NCBI GenBank assembly: GCA_934466515.1
Contig: CAKSLH010000001.1
Location: 378,020-442,019 of the forward strand
Origin: an uncultured Eubacteriales bacterium
GTDB lineage: Bacteria > Bacillota > Clostridia > Oscillospirales > Acutalibacteraceae
Direction of reading: 5' to 3'
DNA length: 64,000 nucleotides
How positions within the stretch are numbered: position 1 is the first letter of the stretch; the number at the start of each line of letters is the position of its first letter. The notes below the pieces were generated by a model. That model had not been told where the DNA came from. It saw nothing but the letters and a program-made list of their open reading frames with translations, and searched no databases. Shown piece by piece: positions 1 through 9,198 of this stretch. A program made the translations under genes and the position numbers.

Positions 1-1553
1 GCCTTTGAGGCTTCAATCGTTTTTATAATTGTCTCACCGGGGATATACTCTGTTATAACCTCGGTCTCGCCGCTGTTTTCAATCTGCTCCTGATATGCCG
101 CTTCAAGCTCGGGCATTAAATTCAGGAATTTATCAAGCAGCTCTCTTTCGCTTGTAAGCATATTCTGCGCTTCCTTGCTTAAGGTCGAATAAATCGCGTC
201 GGCAAGGTAAACGTCAAGCTTGTCGTCATAAGTGAGCTCTTCGGGCTTTAATGCGAGAATATAGGCAAATGTCGTTCTGAACTCATATACCTCTTTATAG
301 GGTCCTTCAAGCTCGGGATTCATTTCGGATTTTATTTCCGAAATCCTTTTTCTTAAAGCATTTAAAAGAGTTTCTTCGTCTTTTAAATAATCTATGACAT
401 AATCGTTTCCTATGCAGGACCTCTGCAATGCCTTGCTTGCGTCCTCTACAAGCTCATCGTCAAGAATTGTTACGGAATCGGTAGTTAATTCAAGAACATA
501 TTTATAGGACTCTTTAAAGCGGTCCGCTATTTCCTTTGCTTCTTCCTTAAGCCTGCGGATCTCTTCTAATCTTTCCTGCTCTTTTTCCTCATCGGATAAA
601 GCCGCCTGAACATCGGAAATAAGCTTTCTTAACTTTGTCCTCTGACTTATAAGCTTACTCTGAGCGCCTATGGGAAGCTCTTCAAAATCCTCAAGAGCTT
701 TTTTAGCTGTTTCTATGACCTCTAATCGGTCGGGCATTTCTATAACATCGGCAGACGACGCATTAAGCACAAAAGCATAATCAGCTTTGAATTTCTTTAC
801 CGCCGCTTCGATCTCATCATCCGTAAAAGACTGATTTTTAAGAAGTTCATACTGCTTAATCGCGTCTAAAAGCACCTGATAATTTGAAACAAGCCTTTTT
901 TCGGCAACCGTTAACGCCGCATAGGCATTATTTGCAATCTGAATTCGGTTTTTTGTCACGTCGTTATATTTAACTGTTCCGATATTGTTTATTTTATCCT
1001 CAACTGCTTTGATTCCGCTCATGGAATCCGAGAACAGAATTGTTTTTCTCGCTTCCCTCTGAGTTATCGGGATATCGGTATCAGTAAACTTTCTGTTTAC
1101 TATAGCTGACCTATAAAGCTCCAAAAGCTCAATTTTAACATCGCTGCCGCCTGTATCCTTATCGGCGGCTGTAAGCGAAAATCCGAAAACATATTCCTTG
1201 GTGTTTATCTTCTCGGACTCCGCTTCCTCCCAGATAAAGCATAATTCGTTAGCTTTTCCTGTACCGACAGTTGCGTCATTAAACTTTTTTGAAAGAATTT
1301 GAGCCGAACCCTCGGTGTAGGTAAAATCGTTTTTATTGAAGGTCACCTTTAAATTCAAAGCATTTATTTCGCCGGTGTATTCGAGATAAACATTGAATTT
1401 TACCTGTTCGCCCGCTTTAACCGCCGTTTTGCTGACAACGGCATCTATTTTAGCGCCTGAGGCTGCGGACACAGTTACGGTAAACAAAGAAATAACAATA
1501 CAAAAAACAAAAAACAAAGATAAAACCGATTTCGCGAGTTTAAATTTTTTCAT
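1..1553 (-). CDS. Exported cohesin-domain protein (C-terminus beyond window)
   Basis: The reading frame is open from the ATG at 1553 to the window edge, about 517 residues. A GGGAGG ribosome binding site sits 6 to 7 bases before the start. Residues 1 to about 31 are a signal peptide (MKKFKLAK followed by a hydrophobic core and VSAAS). Residues about 32 to 150 have the cohesin pattern of alternating strands (KAGEQVKFNVYLEY, LNLKVTFN). The rest is long, charged and helical, like the helical part of the 560-aa cohesin protein at 54457. It is the last gene visible in locus A, 17 bases after the binding-protein gene. By analogy it should end in a membrane helix. The cohesin call is from fold pattern and paralogy, so moderate. 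Confidence 0.65.
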   Translation of the reverse strand, partial: MKKFKLAKSVLSLFFVFCIVISLFTVTVSAASGAKIDAVVSKTAVKAGEQVKFNVYLEYTGEINALNLKVTFNKNDFTYTEGSAQILSKKFNDATVGTGKANELCFIWEEAESEKINTKEYVFGFSLTAADKDTGGSDVKIELLELYRSAIVNRKFTDTDIPITQREARKTILFSDSMSGIKAVEDKINNIGTVKYNDVTKNRIQIANNAYAALTVAEKRLVSNYQVLLDAIKQYELLKNQSFTDDEIEAAVKKFKADYAFVLNASSADVIEMPDRLEVIETAKKALEDFEELPIGAQSKLISQRTKLRKLISDVQAALSDEEKEQERLEEIRRLKEEAKEIADRFKESYKYVLELTTDSVTILDDELVEDASKALQRSCIGNDYVIDYLKDEETLLNALRKRISEIKSEMNPELEGPYKEVYEFRTTFAYILALKPEELTYDDKLDVYLADAIYSTLSKEAQNMLTSERELLDKFLNLMPELEAAYQEQIENSGETEVITEYIPGETIIKTIEASK

Positions 1554-1570
1554 TGTTTTTCCTCCCGAAA

Positions 1571-3178
1571 TTATTTTTTATATTCTTTAATCTGTTTTTC
1601 AACATCCTTTTTAACCTTGTCAAGTCCTGCGCTTGAATACTTCTTTATCATCTGGTCATAAATATCGTTCCAACCGCTGCCCGAAACTCCGCATACAAGG
1701 CGGTTGTTGAACTCAGTCGTTACACTGCTTAAGTTTCCAACCTCGGTCTCGATATTTGTTATATTGCTTCTGAAGCCGCTGAGCATTGTTTTGTGAGCCT
1801 CGTTTGTGACATAAGTCTCATAATCCTTAGCGTAATCCGGCTGACCCTCTAAAATGTTAGGTGTGCGGTAGGTCTTGAAAACATTTCCGAGCTGCCAGTG
1901 GGGAACGCCGTATGCACTTCCCTGAGATGCCTGTATTGTGTAATCGGCACCGTAAGCGCAGTCGCCCTCTAATGTATAGTGATATGTATTATACTTCTTT
2001 GCTTCTTCGGAATTTTTCTCAAATCCGTAAACCAAAAGATTTAAAAGCTTGTTACCGTCACTGCCCTTTTCACCTCTTAAAAGGTCCAAAAGCTTTATAG
2101 CTCTTTCGGGGTTCTTAGCGGTGAAAGGAATGCAGAGATAGGTTTTTTCGCTGCCTAAAACAGATGTTCCGTTATAAGCATGGCTTCTGTCCTTTGGCTC
2201 TATTAAAAGGTTATACTTTTCAAGCTCATCATAAGTGTTGTAAACCGCTCTTAAGCCTTTTTCGGCGTCGTCTTCGGCACCGTCAAGCCCGAACCAGATT
2301 TCATTAAGATGTGCGTCCAGCGTAGGAATCTGACTTCCGGAGTCACCCTCGCCCTGTAAAACATCCTTAGCTATATATCCGTCTTCATACCACTTTGCAG
2401 ACCATTTGCACCAAAGCTTGTATTCATTCGTCTCCTCAAATTTGACAAGCTTCGCATTATCGTCAAAAGCCTTGTAGCAAAGACCGGTACTTCCTATTGT
2501 GTCATAACCGCGCTTAGCAATATAGGAAAAGACAGTTGTGGGATTCATACATTTGCCGACTGTGTCGGTTCCGATAACGCCTGCCGTCTTTATATCCTTA
2601 AAATACTTATCTAAAATCTGATAAATATCATCGGAATCGGTATAAGGAGATTTTGCGGTTGCCGCACGGAATGCGTCAACATCGAAATATTTAAGGCAGG
2701 CTGCCGGAATTTTAAGATATGGAGTTTCACTGATTATAGGCTGCTGATTAGGAATTGCATAAAGCTTTCCGTCAACCATAGCGGACTCATAATCCTCAGG
2801 ATATTCTTCCATTTCCTTTTTGATATTAGGAGCATACTTATCTATAAGGTCGTTAAGCTCCAAATATGAGCCCTTGGAAATTTCATTTTCCATATTGAAC
2901 GAATAACCGGTCCAAGCAATATCAATTGCCTTTTTAGCCGCCATCCAGCGCGACCAGTTGTCAACAACCTCTTCTTTGAATTCAAACTGAGTGTTAGGAA
3001 GAAGCTTTTCAAGCTGCTTGTTGAATTCCGTATGAACAAGTTTTTCGTCCTTTTGTCCGTTTGTTACGAGATACCATGAAAGGGTTACCTTCTTATTATC
3101 TCCTCCGCAGCCTGCAAGAGCTGTCATACAGCCGAACAGCATAAGCGCGGATAAAAAACAACATACTAATTTTTTCAT
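1571..3178 (-). CDS. Sugar ABC transporter solute-binding lipoprotein (LplA-like)
   Basis: This is a 535-residue extracellular binding protein for a carbohydrate importer. It has a lipoprotein signal with lipobox LAGC (Cys24), so it is tethered outside the membrane. It resembles the large family-1 binding proteins that pair with LplB/LplC permeases and take oligosaccharides. It follows both permease genes by about 14 bases and has a paralogue of almost the same length at 56154 with matching segments (CYGFEKNS, AKNPERA, FRTPNIL-type motif near the C-terminus). The ligand cannot be read from sequence; the neighbouring heparinase-like enzyme suggests an acidic or pectin-type oligosaccharide. No ATPase gene is in the operon. 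Confidence 0.88.
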   Translation of the reverse strand: MKKLVCCFLSALMLFGCMTALAGCGGDNKKVTLSWYLVTNGQKDEKLVHTEFNKQLEKLLPNTQFEFKEEVVDNWSRWMAAKKAIDIAWTGYSFNMENEISKGSYLELNDLIDKYAPNIKKEMEEYPEDYESAMVDGKLYAIPNQQPIISETPYLKIPAACLKYFDVDAFRAATAKSPYTDSDDIYQILDKYFKDIKTAGVIGTDTVGKCMNPTTVFSYIAKRGYDTIGSTGLCYKAFDDNAKLVKFEETNEYKLWCKWSAKWYEDGYIAKDVLQGEGDSGSQIPTLDAHLNEIWFGLDGAEDDAEKGLRAVYNTYDELEKYNLLIEPKDRSHAYNGTSVLGSEKTYLCIPFTAKNPERAIKLLDLLRGEKGSDGNKLLNLLVYGFEKNSEEAKKYNTYHYTLEGDCAYGADYTIQASQGSAYGVPHWQLGNVFKTYRTPNILEGQPDYAKDYETYVTNEAHKTMLSGFRSNITNIETEVGNLSSVTTEFNNRLVCGVSGSGWNDIYDQMIKKYSSAGLDKVKKDVEKQIKEYKK

Positions 3179-3192
3179 AAACTTTACCTCCC

Positions 3193-4077
3193 TCAGCCTT
3201 TTACAGAGCCGATAGCTACACCTTTTGAAAATGTTTTTGAAATTTTAGGGAAAACTATAAATATAGGAATAAGCGCAAGAACGCATGATGCGTACTTAAT
3301 AGTTGTGATCGGGATTTTAAACGAGGTCTCAAGACCCGCTTCTACATAGGAAGCCTTTATCTGCTCAAAATCCGTCAGCATCTTCTGAAGATAATACTGA
3401 ATTGTCCAAATCTTTTTGTCCTCGTTGAGCCAGATCAGGTTTGTTTCCCAGTTATTCCAAAGACCGATAACCGCGGTAAAATACTGAATACCGTACATCG
3501 ACTTTGACATCGGGAAAACAACATGCGTAAGAGTCTGAAATTCAGTTGCTCCGTCAAGTCTTGCGGACTCGATAAGCGAATGCGGAATTCCCTTGAAAAA
3601 TGTTCTGTAAAGAATTACCGACCATGAGCTTGTTAGCCCCAAAAGATAGAAAAGAATTATTCCGTCAAGATGATAGATATTTTTTACAATAACATACATC
3701 GGAATCAGTCCGCCGCCGATAAGCATTGCATAGATAAGATATACATCGAAAAATTTCTTTGCGACGAAATCGTCATGCGAAAGAGCATATCCGAACATTG
3801 AGGAAACAAGCGCCTGACCGATAGGAACGGTAAGAGCTATTATAATGGTAAAAAACATGTGATAAAGCATTTCGCCGGGGACCTTGAAGATTACCTTATA
3901 AGCCTGAAGACTCCATACCTTGGGAATCAGATGCGCGCCGTACCGCATTAAAGTATCCTGATCCGTAAACGAAATCGAAACAAGCAGTAAAAACGGAACA
4001 ATTACCATGAGCGAGAATATAATAAAGAAAATATTTGCGAAAATTTTAATACCTTTGCCGTCCTTCAATATTCTCAC
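3193..4077 (-). CDS. Sugar ABC transporter permease, LplC/YtcP type
   Basis: The 294-residue polytopic membrane protein has about six hydrophobic segments and the MalG-side permease signature: an EAA-like loop (ESARLDGATEFQTLTHVVFP) around residues 170 to 190 that contacts the ATPase. It ends in the family-typical SKGVAIGSVKG. It starts 4 bases after the stop of the partner permease, so the two are translated together. Paralogue: the 292-aa permease at 57778, which ends SKGITVGSVKG. It forms the membrane channel of the importer with the gene at 4081. The ATPase must come from elsewhere in the genome, as is usual for this family. Confidence 0.92.
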   Translation of the reverse strand: MRILKDGKGIKIFANIFFIIFSLMVIVPFLLLVSISFTDQDTLMRYGAHLIPKVWSLQAYKVIFKVPGEMLYHMFFTIIIALTVPIGQALVSSMFGYALSHDDFVAKKFFDVYLIYAMLIGGGLIPMYVIVKNIYHLDGIILFYLLGLTSSWSVILYRTFFKGIPHSLIESARLDGATEFQTLTHVVFPMSKSMYGIQYFTAVIGLWNNWETNLIWLNEDKKIWTIQYYLQKMLTDFEQIKASYVEAGLETSFKIPITTIKYASCVLALIPIFIVFPKISKTFSKGVAIGSVKG

Positions 4078-4080
4078 CCC

Positions 4081-5001
4081 TTAAAATACTTTGTTTTCGG
4101 GACTTATCTTCTTAACTATCTGATTAGAGATAATTATAAGCACCAGTCCTACAACAGTCTGGAAAAGTCCGACAGCCGCCGCCTGTTCAAGCTTACCCGA
4201 AACAAGTCCGCGGTAAGTGTAGGTCTCTATGACGTCCGTGACCTTATACAGCGCTCCGCTGTCCTTTGTAAGCGAATAGAAAAATCCCATTCCGTTATTT
4301 AAGGCTTTACCCATCTGCATTACAAGCACCATACAGATCATCGGCTTAAGCTCGGGAACCTCTATGTACCATATTCTTTTAAGCTTGCCGCAGCCGTCAA
4401 GGCTCGCCGCCTCAAAAAGTCCGGGGTCGATTGCAAGAAGAGCCGAATAGAAATAGAGACTTCCCATTCCCGCGTTGCACCAGAAATGAATAAATACGAG
4501 GATAAATCGCCAGTATTTCGGCTCATTATAAAAGTCAATCGTATTAAGGCCGGCATTCCGCAGGAAATTATTGATAATTCCGCTGTCGCCGTTGTTGATA
4601 AGCATATAAAGGATATAAGATATAACAACTATCGAAACAAAATTCGGGACCATCATAACCGTCTGATAAGAACGGTTTAAAAACTTGTTGTTTACTTCAT
4701 AAAGCAGAATCGCAAAAACAATTCCCGCAAGAAGCGAAGTAACAAGCATGAAAGCAAGCGAATAAAAAAGCGAGTTTGTTATCGTTGTTTTAAAGTCTAC
4801 CGATTTAAAGTAGAATTTAAAATTTTCAAACCCTACCCAAGAGCTGCCCCAAATGCCCTTGGTGTATTCATATTTTTTGAATGCCAAGACAATTCCGTAA
4901 AGCGGAACATCATGGAATAATATATTGTAAACCATCGCCGGAATGCAAAGCAGGAAATAGGGAATGCTCTTTTTCCAGCGCTGTTTTGTTTTTAAGCTCA
5001 T
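4081..5001 (-). CDS. Sugar ABC transporter permease, LplB type
   Basis: The 306-residue permease carries about six membrane segments and an EAA loop reading EAASLDGCGKLKRIWYIEVP around residues 195 to 215. The cytoplasmic N-terminus is basic (KTKQRWKKS). The C-terminus (KKISPENKVF) matches the paralogue at 58661 (KKINSENALY). It is the first transporter gene after the GLUG-repeat protein (20-base gap) and immediately precedes its partner permease. It is expected to import oligosaccharides released at the cell surface by locus A enzymes. The substrate is inferred from context only. Confidence 0.92.
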   Translation of the reverse strand: MSLKTKQRWKKSIPYFLLCIPAMVYNILFHDVPLYGIVLAFKKYEYTKGIWGSSWVGFENFKFYFKSVDFKTTITNSLFYSLAFMLVTSLLAGIVFAILLYEVNNKFLNRSYQTVMMVPNFVSIVVISYILYMLINNGDSGIINNFLRNAGLNTIDFYNEPKYWRFILVFIHFWCNAGMGSLYFYSALLAIDPGLFEAASLDGCGKLKRIWYIEVPELKPMICMVLVMQMGKALNNGMGFFYSLTKDSGALYKVTDVIETYTYRGLVSGKLEQAAAVGLFQTVVGLVLIIISNQIVKKISPENKVF

Positions 5002-5020
5002 ATTCTTCCTCCGCAGAGTG

Positions 5021-6709
5021 TCAGTTTTGATCTATGTTTGTGATATCAATTATTTCAGGATTGTTTTCTGTTTCGGCTCCTGCCGAAGCAGCCTTTGCTT
5101 TAAACTTGTGAACAGTGATAAAGGACATAACAACTATTGTTATGCTTCCCGCAAGACACAAGCCCATTATGCAAAGTAAAACTATTACGAGTATTTTTTC
5201 CGAACCTGTCATTTTGCCTGATTTGTCATAAACGACGGTTTCGATTTTGTTTTTTGCGTTGTTGTCGGAACCGGTTTTGGTTGTGCCGTTTTCGGTTGTG
5301 TCGGTATTATCGGTATCACCGGCAGAAGTGCCTGCATTGTTTCCGGCAGTTCCTGCATTATTTGAACCGGTTGTCTTTGCCGTACCGTAAGACTGACCTA
5401 CCGCATAGCGGTTTATATCAGGGATTATAACAACATTTTTAAGCTGAGGATATCCTGTTCCGTTAACGGTCCATTTATCCGCAAGCTTTGAAAAAGCGCT
5501 GTTTATTGTCGCCTTGTCAGCGGCGCTGAAGCAATCCTGGAAAGGATACTTTCCGTTTGCCGAAGGCTCAACAGACATGTAGCAGTTGGTTTTGTCTCCC
5601 CTCTTAAGGGTAGCGGGTGCGGTTTTCTCGCAGCAGCCCATTAAGGTGTAGGCATTTGTAAGTACATTCTTAGTTGTTCCGACGGTTGTTCTTTCTTCTT
5701 CTCCGATAACAGAGAATGTGAGACAATCGGCATTTACATAGCCCGAAGTATAAACATTGCTTACTTTGCAGATTTTTTCTACCGAGCCGATAAGTCCGCC
5801 CGTTCCGCAGTATCCGCCGAGAACTGTACCCTGTGCAAAACAGCTGTCAACATTCGATGCCTTGATTTCATTCTTTACGCCGAAGTACTTATTCCAGTCG
5901 GCAGAGCTTGTATTAAGCGCTCCTAAAAGTCCGCCTGTACCCCACCAGCCGTTAACGGCAAGTGAAGCGTTTTCGGTGTTGATATTGACAACCGCATAAG
6001 AATTTTTAATGGTTGAACCGCATGTTGCGTTTCCGATAAGTCCGCCGACATAGTTTGTCGAACCGTTTAATTTTCCGTATACCGCGCAGTTTGTAACAGT
6101 GGTTTTAGCCACGGCGCCCGCAAGAATTCCTGCGCACATCTGGTCTGACGGGTTATTTACCGTTGCTCCCTTATATTTCTCCTGCATACTTCTGCCGCGG
6201 CATCTGTTATTGACGGTGGCTCCGGTTATAACAATATTGCTGAAAGACGCATTGTAACAAACTCCGAAAAGTCCTGCCTCCCAGCCCGAAGAGCCGTCCG
6301 CCTTGTAGTCCTTGTATCTGTAATCGTCTCCTGCGTCAATATTCGGAGGTGTTACCTTACAGGTTAGATTTTTAATTGCATAAAGCGGAACATTTTCACT
6401 GCCTACATCACATGTAAAGCTTCCCGAAAAATAACCGCCCTTTGATTTCGCCCATGTTCCTATCGGCTTCCAATCAATCCCCGACAGATCAATTGTCGCG
6501 CCGAGCTTATAATGGGCTTTTAAATTTGCGGCGCTTGTGCCGATAGATTGCAGCTGAGCGGCGGTAGTAACAATATAAGGATTGCTTTTTGTTCCGTTTC
6601 CGCCGCTGAAGGAAGCTGCAGAAACAGGAGCCTCAATTGCAAATGTCAGCATTGCAATAATTGTTGCAGCGGTGAAAACAGCTGATATTTTTTTGAATAT
6701 TTTTTTCAT
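5021..6709 (-). CDS. GLUG-repeat surface protein with C-terminal membrane helix
   Basis: The 562-residue protein has a signal peptide (cut near VSAASF, residue ~33). An opening motif GTKSNPYIVTTAAQLQSIG follows, then several glycine-rich GLUG-type repeats (GGLIGNATCGSTIKNSYAVV, GGLIGSVEKICKVSNVYTSG) through about residue 420. Next is a Thr/Gly/Asn/Asp-rich linker, one membrane helix near residues 505 to 530, and a short cytoplasmic tail. It is therefore probably anchored with the repeats outside. The function of GLUG repeats is not settled; they occur in adhesive or sugar-linked surface proteins. A paralogue with the same layout is at 59601, directly before the second permease set, which implies a fixed partnership with the importer. 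Confidence 0.75.
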   Translation of the reverse strand: MKKIFKKISAVFTAATIIAMLTFAIEAPVSAASFSGGNGTKSNPYIVTTAAQLQSIGTSAANLKAHYKLGATIDLSGIDWKPIGTWAKSKGGYFSGSFTCDVGSENVPLYAIKNLTCKVTPPNIDAGDDYRYKDYKADGSSGWEAGLFGVCYNASFSNIVITGATVNNRCRGRSMQEKYKGATVNNPSDQMCAGILAGAVAKTTVTNCAVYGKLNGSTNYVGGLIGNATCGSTIKNSYAVVNINTENASLAVNGWWGTGGLLGALNTSSADWNKYFGVKNEIKASNVDSCFAQGTVLGGYCGTGGLIGSVEKICKVSNVYTSGYVNADCLTFSVIGEEERTTVGTTKNVLTNAYTLMGCCEKTAPATLKRGDKTNCYMSVEPSANGKYPFQDCFSAADKATINSAFSKLADKWTVNGTGYPQLKNVVIIPDINRYAVGQSYGTAKTTGSNNAGTAGNNAGTSAGDTDNTDTTENGTTKTGSDNNAKNKIETVVYDKSGKMTGSEKILVIVLLCIMGLCLAGSITIVVMSFITVHKFKAKAASAGAETENNPEIIDITNIDQN

Positions 6710-6742
6710 ATTAAACTCCTGTAAAAAAATTTGGGTTTACAC

Positions 6743-6806
6743 TTCTTCTCCCCTTTAATAAGAGGAGAAGAAAGCTTATTTCTTTTAACCCCAAAAAGGG
6801 GTTAAA
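6743..6806 (-). promoter_or_regulatory. Two intercistronic hairpins between peptide gene and GLUG gene
   Basis: The 109-base gap holds two perfect inverted repeats: a 9-bp stem (TTCTTCTCC, 6743 to 6751, pairing with 6764 to 6772) and an 8-bp stem (TTAACCCC, 6785 to 6792, pairing with 6798 to 6805) around a 5-base loop. Neither has a clear T-tract after it in the direction of transcription. They are more likely to stabilise, process or partly attenuate the mRNA than to end it. That would let the upstream exported protein and peptide be made in excess over the membrane proteins. Confidence 0.55.
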
Positions 6807-6818
6807 CAATTTAACCGA

Positions 6819-6959
6819 TTAACCGGCGATTTCTCCTCCGGCGTTTTCCAGATCAATATTGAATTCTTCGACACCGCTCATATCAACGACATAAGCGATA
6901 TTCTCATCGAGTCTGAAATCAATTGTTTTTACATCGGGTTTAAGATAAGTTCTTTTCAT
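6819..6959 (-). CDS. 46-residue peptide, Y.KP type
   Basis: This short reading frame starts at ATG 6959 after a GGAGG ribosome binding site and lies 20 bases downstream of the 735-aa exported protein. It begins MKRTYLKPDVKTIDF and ends in an acidic segment with DLENAGGEIAG. It has no signal peptide. A 40-residue peptide at 49847 starts MKEYKKPIL and also ends in an acidic DLE...EI segment, and it too follows a large exported protein. The conserved Y.KP start resembles short precursor-like peptides common in Clostridia and Bacteroidetes, but no modifying enzyme is nearby. I do not recognise a family with a known function. The repeated context and ribosome site support it being real. Confidence 0.6.
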   Translation of the reverse strand: MKRTYLKPDVKTIDFRLDENIAYVVDMSGVEEFNIDLENAGGEIAG

Positions 6960-6978
6960 ATATATCTTCCTCCCTAAA

Positions 6979-9186
6979 TTACCGCTGAACGCCATAATAG
7001 AAAATATTTCTTATGGCAGTTTTTGCTTCTGTTGTCTCTGAGCTAAGATAGTCCTTAAGCTGTTTTAATGTATAGCTTGTTGAGCCGTTATTAGTATTAG
7101 CCTTGTTAACCAAATCGGTAAGCTGTTCGTCGGACTGATACTGCGCATTGTTATTGATAATGGATTTCATAAGTCCGAAAACAGATTTGCTAGCCAATCC
7201 GTCTTTGATAATTTCGCCGCTTGTTACGCCGTTTTTCTCATAGTGAGAATTGTTTCCTGCCCATGAAAGATCATAGCTCACAGCGCCCGACTTATTGGTT
7301 ATCTTGTAAGCGATGAAGGGGAGCATATTTGTCTTTGTGCCGATATATTTATCGGTTGCGGAGCTTGTAATGGTTAATGAAAATTCAGACTCAACTTTAT
7401 CTGTTGTTCCCAAAGCCTTCATTCCGTCTTTAAAGAGATTATTAACATATTCTTCATTGCCGGTTACAGCATATCCGTATACACATTTTGAACTGCTTGT
7501 TTTCTCAACACGATCTATAAGAGCGGCGGATGTTACGCTTTCGCCCTTAACAAGCGCTGCGCCGTAGCCGATAATTTCGCGCTTTTCGGTTATAGGAGTA
7601 GCGGCAGATGCGGCAGCAGACTCACCGAGTTCAAACATATTCTGATTAAAATCTCTGTAAAGTGATTTTACGCCGTACTGATACGCAGTATCTTTTCCCT
7701 TATCGGCAATATTGAAGGAATACTTAATAGTCTGCTTATCTGCACCATCGCTAGTAACAGGGAGAGTAGCACCGCCGTTAACGCAGTCGCCGATAGGCTC
7801 ATAGCCTACCGTTACATCTGAGAAAAGCACCGAACGGACAGAACCCACGAATTGTGGATTCCCTCCGCATGTCGCGTAAGCGGACAGGCCTAAGAACGGC
7901 TTTAAAACCAAATGTGCCTTATCGGAAGCAATATTTCCATTGCTGACATTTGTGGTTAATCCCATAGCTTTATCAAGAGAAACAGTGTATGTAAGCTTAG
8001 CAATATTACCTTCAGAAGTTTTAAACTTAACAGTCAATTCGGCATAAGGCGAATAGGTTAAAGCATAGCTTGTTTTGTTAACTGTATAGGATTCCTGCTT
8101 ATAATAAATCTTATAATCAACAAAATTATCGACATTTAAAATAGAGCTTTCTGCATTGAACTGTGATAAAACTTCATCTTTAGTAAGTTTCCCGCTGTAA
8201 GAAACAACAGGGTTGTAGGTTGAAGTGACATCGACGGTTACTGTTCTGGCGTCCGGCGTCATATTATTCATACTATTATTGTTAGTAGTATGTATGGTAT
8301 AAAGATATTTTTCGCCGTCAGAAACATCATAAGGAGTACCCATGGTTTTAACATCTCCTGCATGATTTCCGCCGTTTCTTACAGAAGTTATTTTTAATAC
8401 AGGAGTTCCGGTTTCAGACTTTTCAACATATAACTGAAAGCCTAAAATATTCTTTGTGTTATTTCCACCTGCATAAGAACCGCTGGTATGGGTTGCATAG
8501 AAAATAACCGGCTTATTATCAATTGTACTGTCAGTTCTTTGAGCCGAAGCTTCAAGAGAACCCTTAACAATATTATTAAGAGCCGAAACAGAGCCTGACA
8601 TATAAACAGGATTGTACTCGGTGCCGTTATTGCTATAGGAATCCATAGCTACTATCGGGCTGTTACCGTTGCTGCCCCACTGATTTTGTCCGGCGGTAGT
8701 TCCGACTTTATATTTATTACCGTAAGACCTTCCGCCGATGCCTAAATACTCTTTTGCTGAATCAGCTGAATAAATATCCGCATTTGTATGATTAGTGGTA
8801 TTATTTCCGGTATACTCAAGTGCAGACTCGTCGCTGCCGACAATCAAGGGATAAGCCTCAGCTAAGTTTCCTATAGTTCCGTCTTTAGCGTAACTTGTCT
8901 TTGCAGCAGCAATATTCTGCTGGGGTACACCGTTTTGAACAACCGCGATTTTCTTATCTGTATCATTATAGAAATTCGGGATTGTTGCGGTCTGCTCACC
9001 GTATGTAAGAGCATAGCCGTTTGCGGTATAATCGCTCCATGCAATATTTTTGGTTACAGCGCTGTCTGTCACGGTGACTACGCCGCTTGTATTATTCGTT
9101 TCTGCTGACGCCTGCGGCAAAGAAGAAACGGTTGCAATCAAGCCTAAAGCGAGTGCCGCCGATAAAACTTTTTTCAAATTTTTCAT
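6979..9186 (-). CDS. Large exported protein of unknown function (735 aa)
   Basis: The protein has a signal peptide (MKNLKKVLSAALALG... ending QASAE, about residue 29). A long Asn/Thr/Ser-rich, probably beta-rich body follows with LamG- or carbohydrate-binding-like spacing. The C-terminal ~180 residues contain YGAALVKG, LPFIAYK and a closing helix (AKTAIRNIFYYG). That C-terminal part resembles the end of the 942-aa protein at 49987 (YGAVVVP, RPYVVYT, KKAVFAFVAMNYDAY). Both genes are followed by a short Y.KP peptide gene. No catalytic motif is evident. It is probably a secreted or surface component of locus A. I cannot assign a family. Confidence 0.7.
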   Translation of the reverse strand: MKNLKKVLSAALALGLIATVSSLPQASAETNNTSGVVTVTDSAVTKNIAWSDYTANGYALTYGEQTATIPNFYNDTDKKIAVVQNGVPQQNIAAAKTSYAKDGTIGNLAEAYPLIVGSDESALEYTGNNTTNHTNADIYSADSAKEYLGIGGRSYGNKYKVGTTAGQNQWGSNGNSPIVAMDSYSNNGTEYNPVYMSGSVSALNNIVKGSLEASAQRTDSTIDNKPVIFYATHTSGSYAGGNNTKNILGFQLYVEKSETGTPVLKITSVRNGGNHAGDVKTMGTPYDVSDGEKYLYTIHTTNNNSMNNMTPDARTVTVDVTSTYNPVVSYSGKLTKDEVLSQFNAESSILNVDNFVDYKIYYKQESYTVNKTSYALTYSPYAELTVKFKTSEGNIAKLTYTVSLDKAMGLTTNVSNGNIASDKAHLVLKPFLGLSAYATCGGNPQFVGSVRSVLFSDVTVGYEPIGDCVNGGATLPVTSDGADKQTIKYSFNIADKGKDTAYQYGVKSLYRDFNQNMFELGESAAASAATPITEKREIIGYGAALVKGESVTSAALIDRVEKTSSSKCVYGYAVTGNEEYVNNLFKDGMKALGTTDKVESEFSLTITSSATDKYIGTKTNMLPFIAYKITNKSGAVSYDLSWAGNNSHYEKNGVTSGEIIKDGLASKSVFGLMKSIINNNAQYQSDEQLTDLVNKANTNNGSTSYTLKQLKDYLSSETTEAKTAIRNIFYYGVQR

Positions 9187-9198
9187 TGCTTCATAGCC

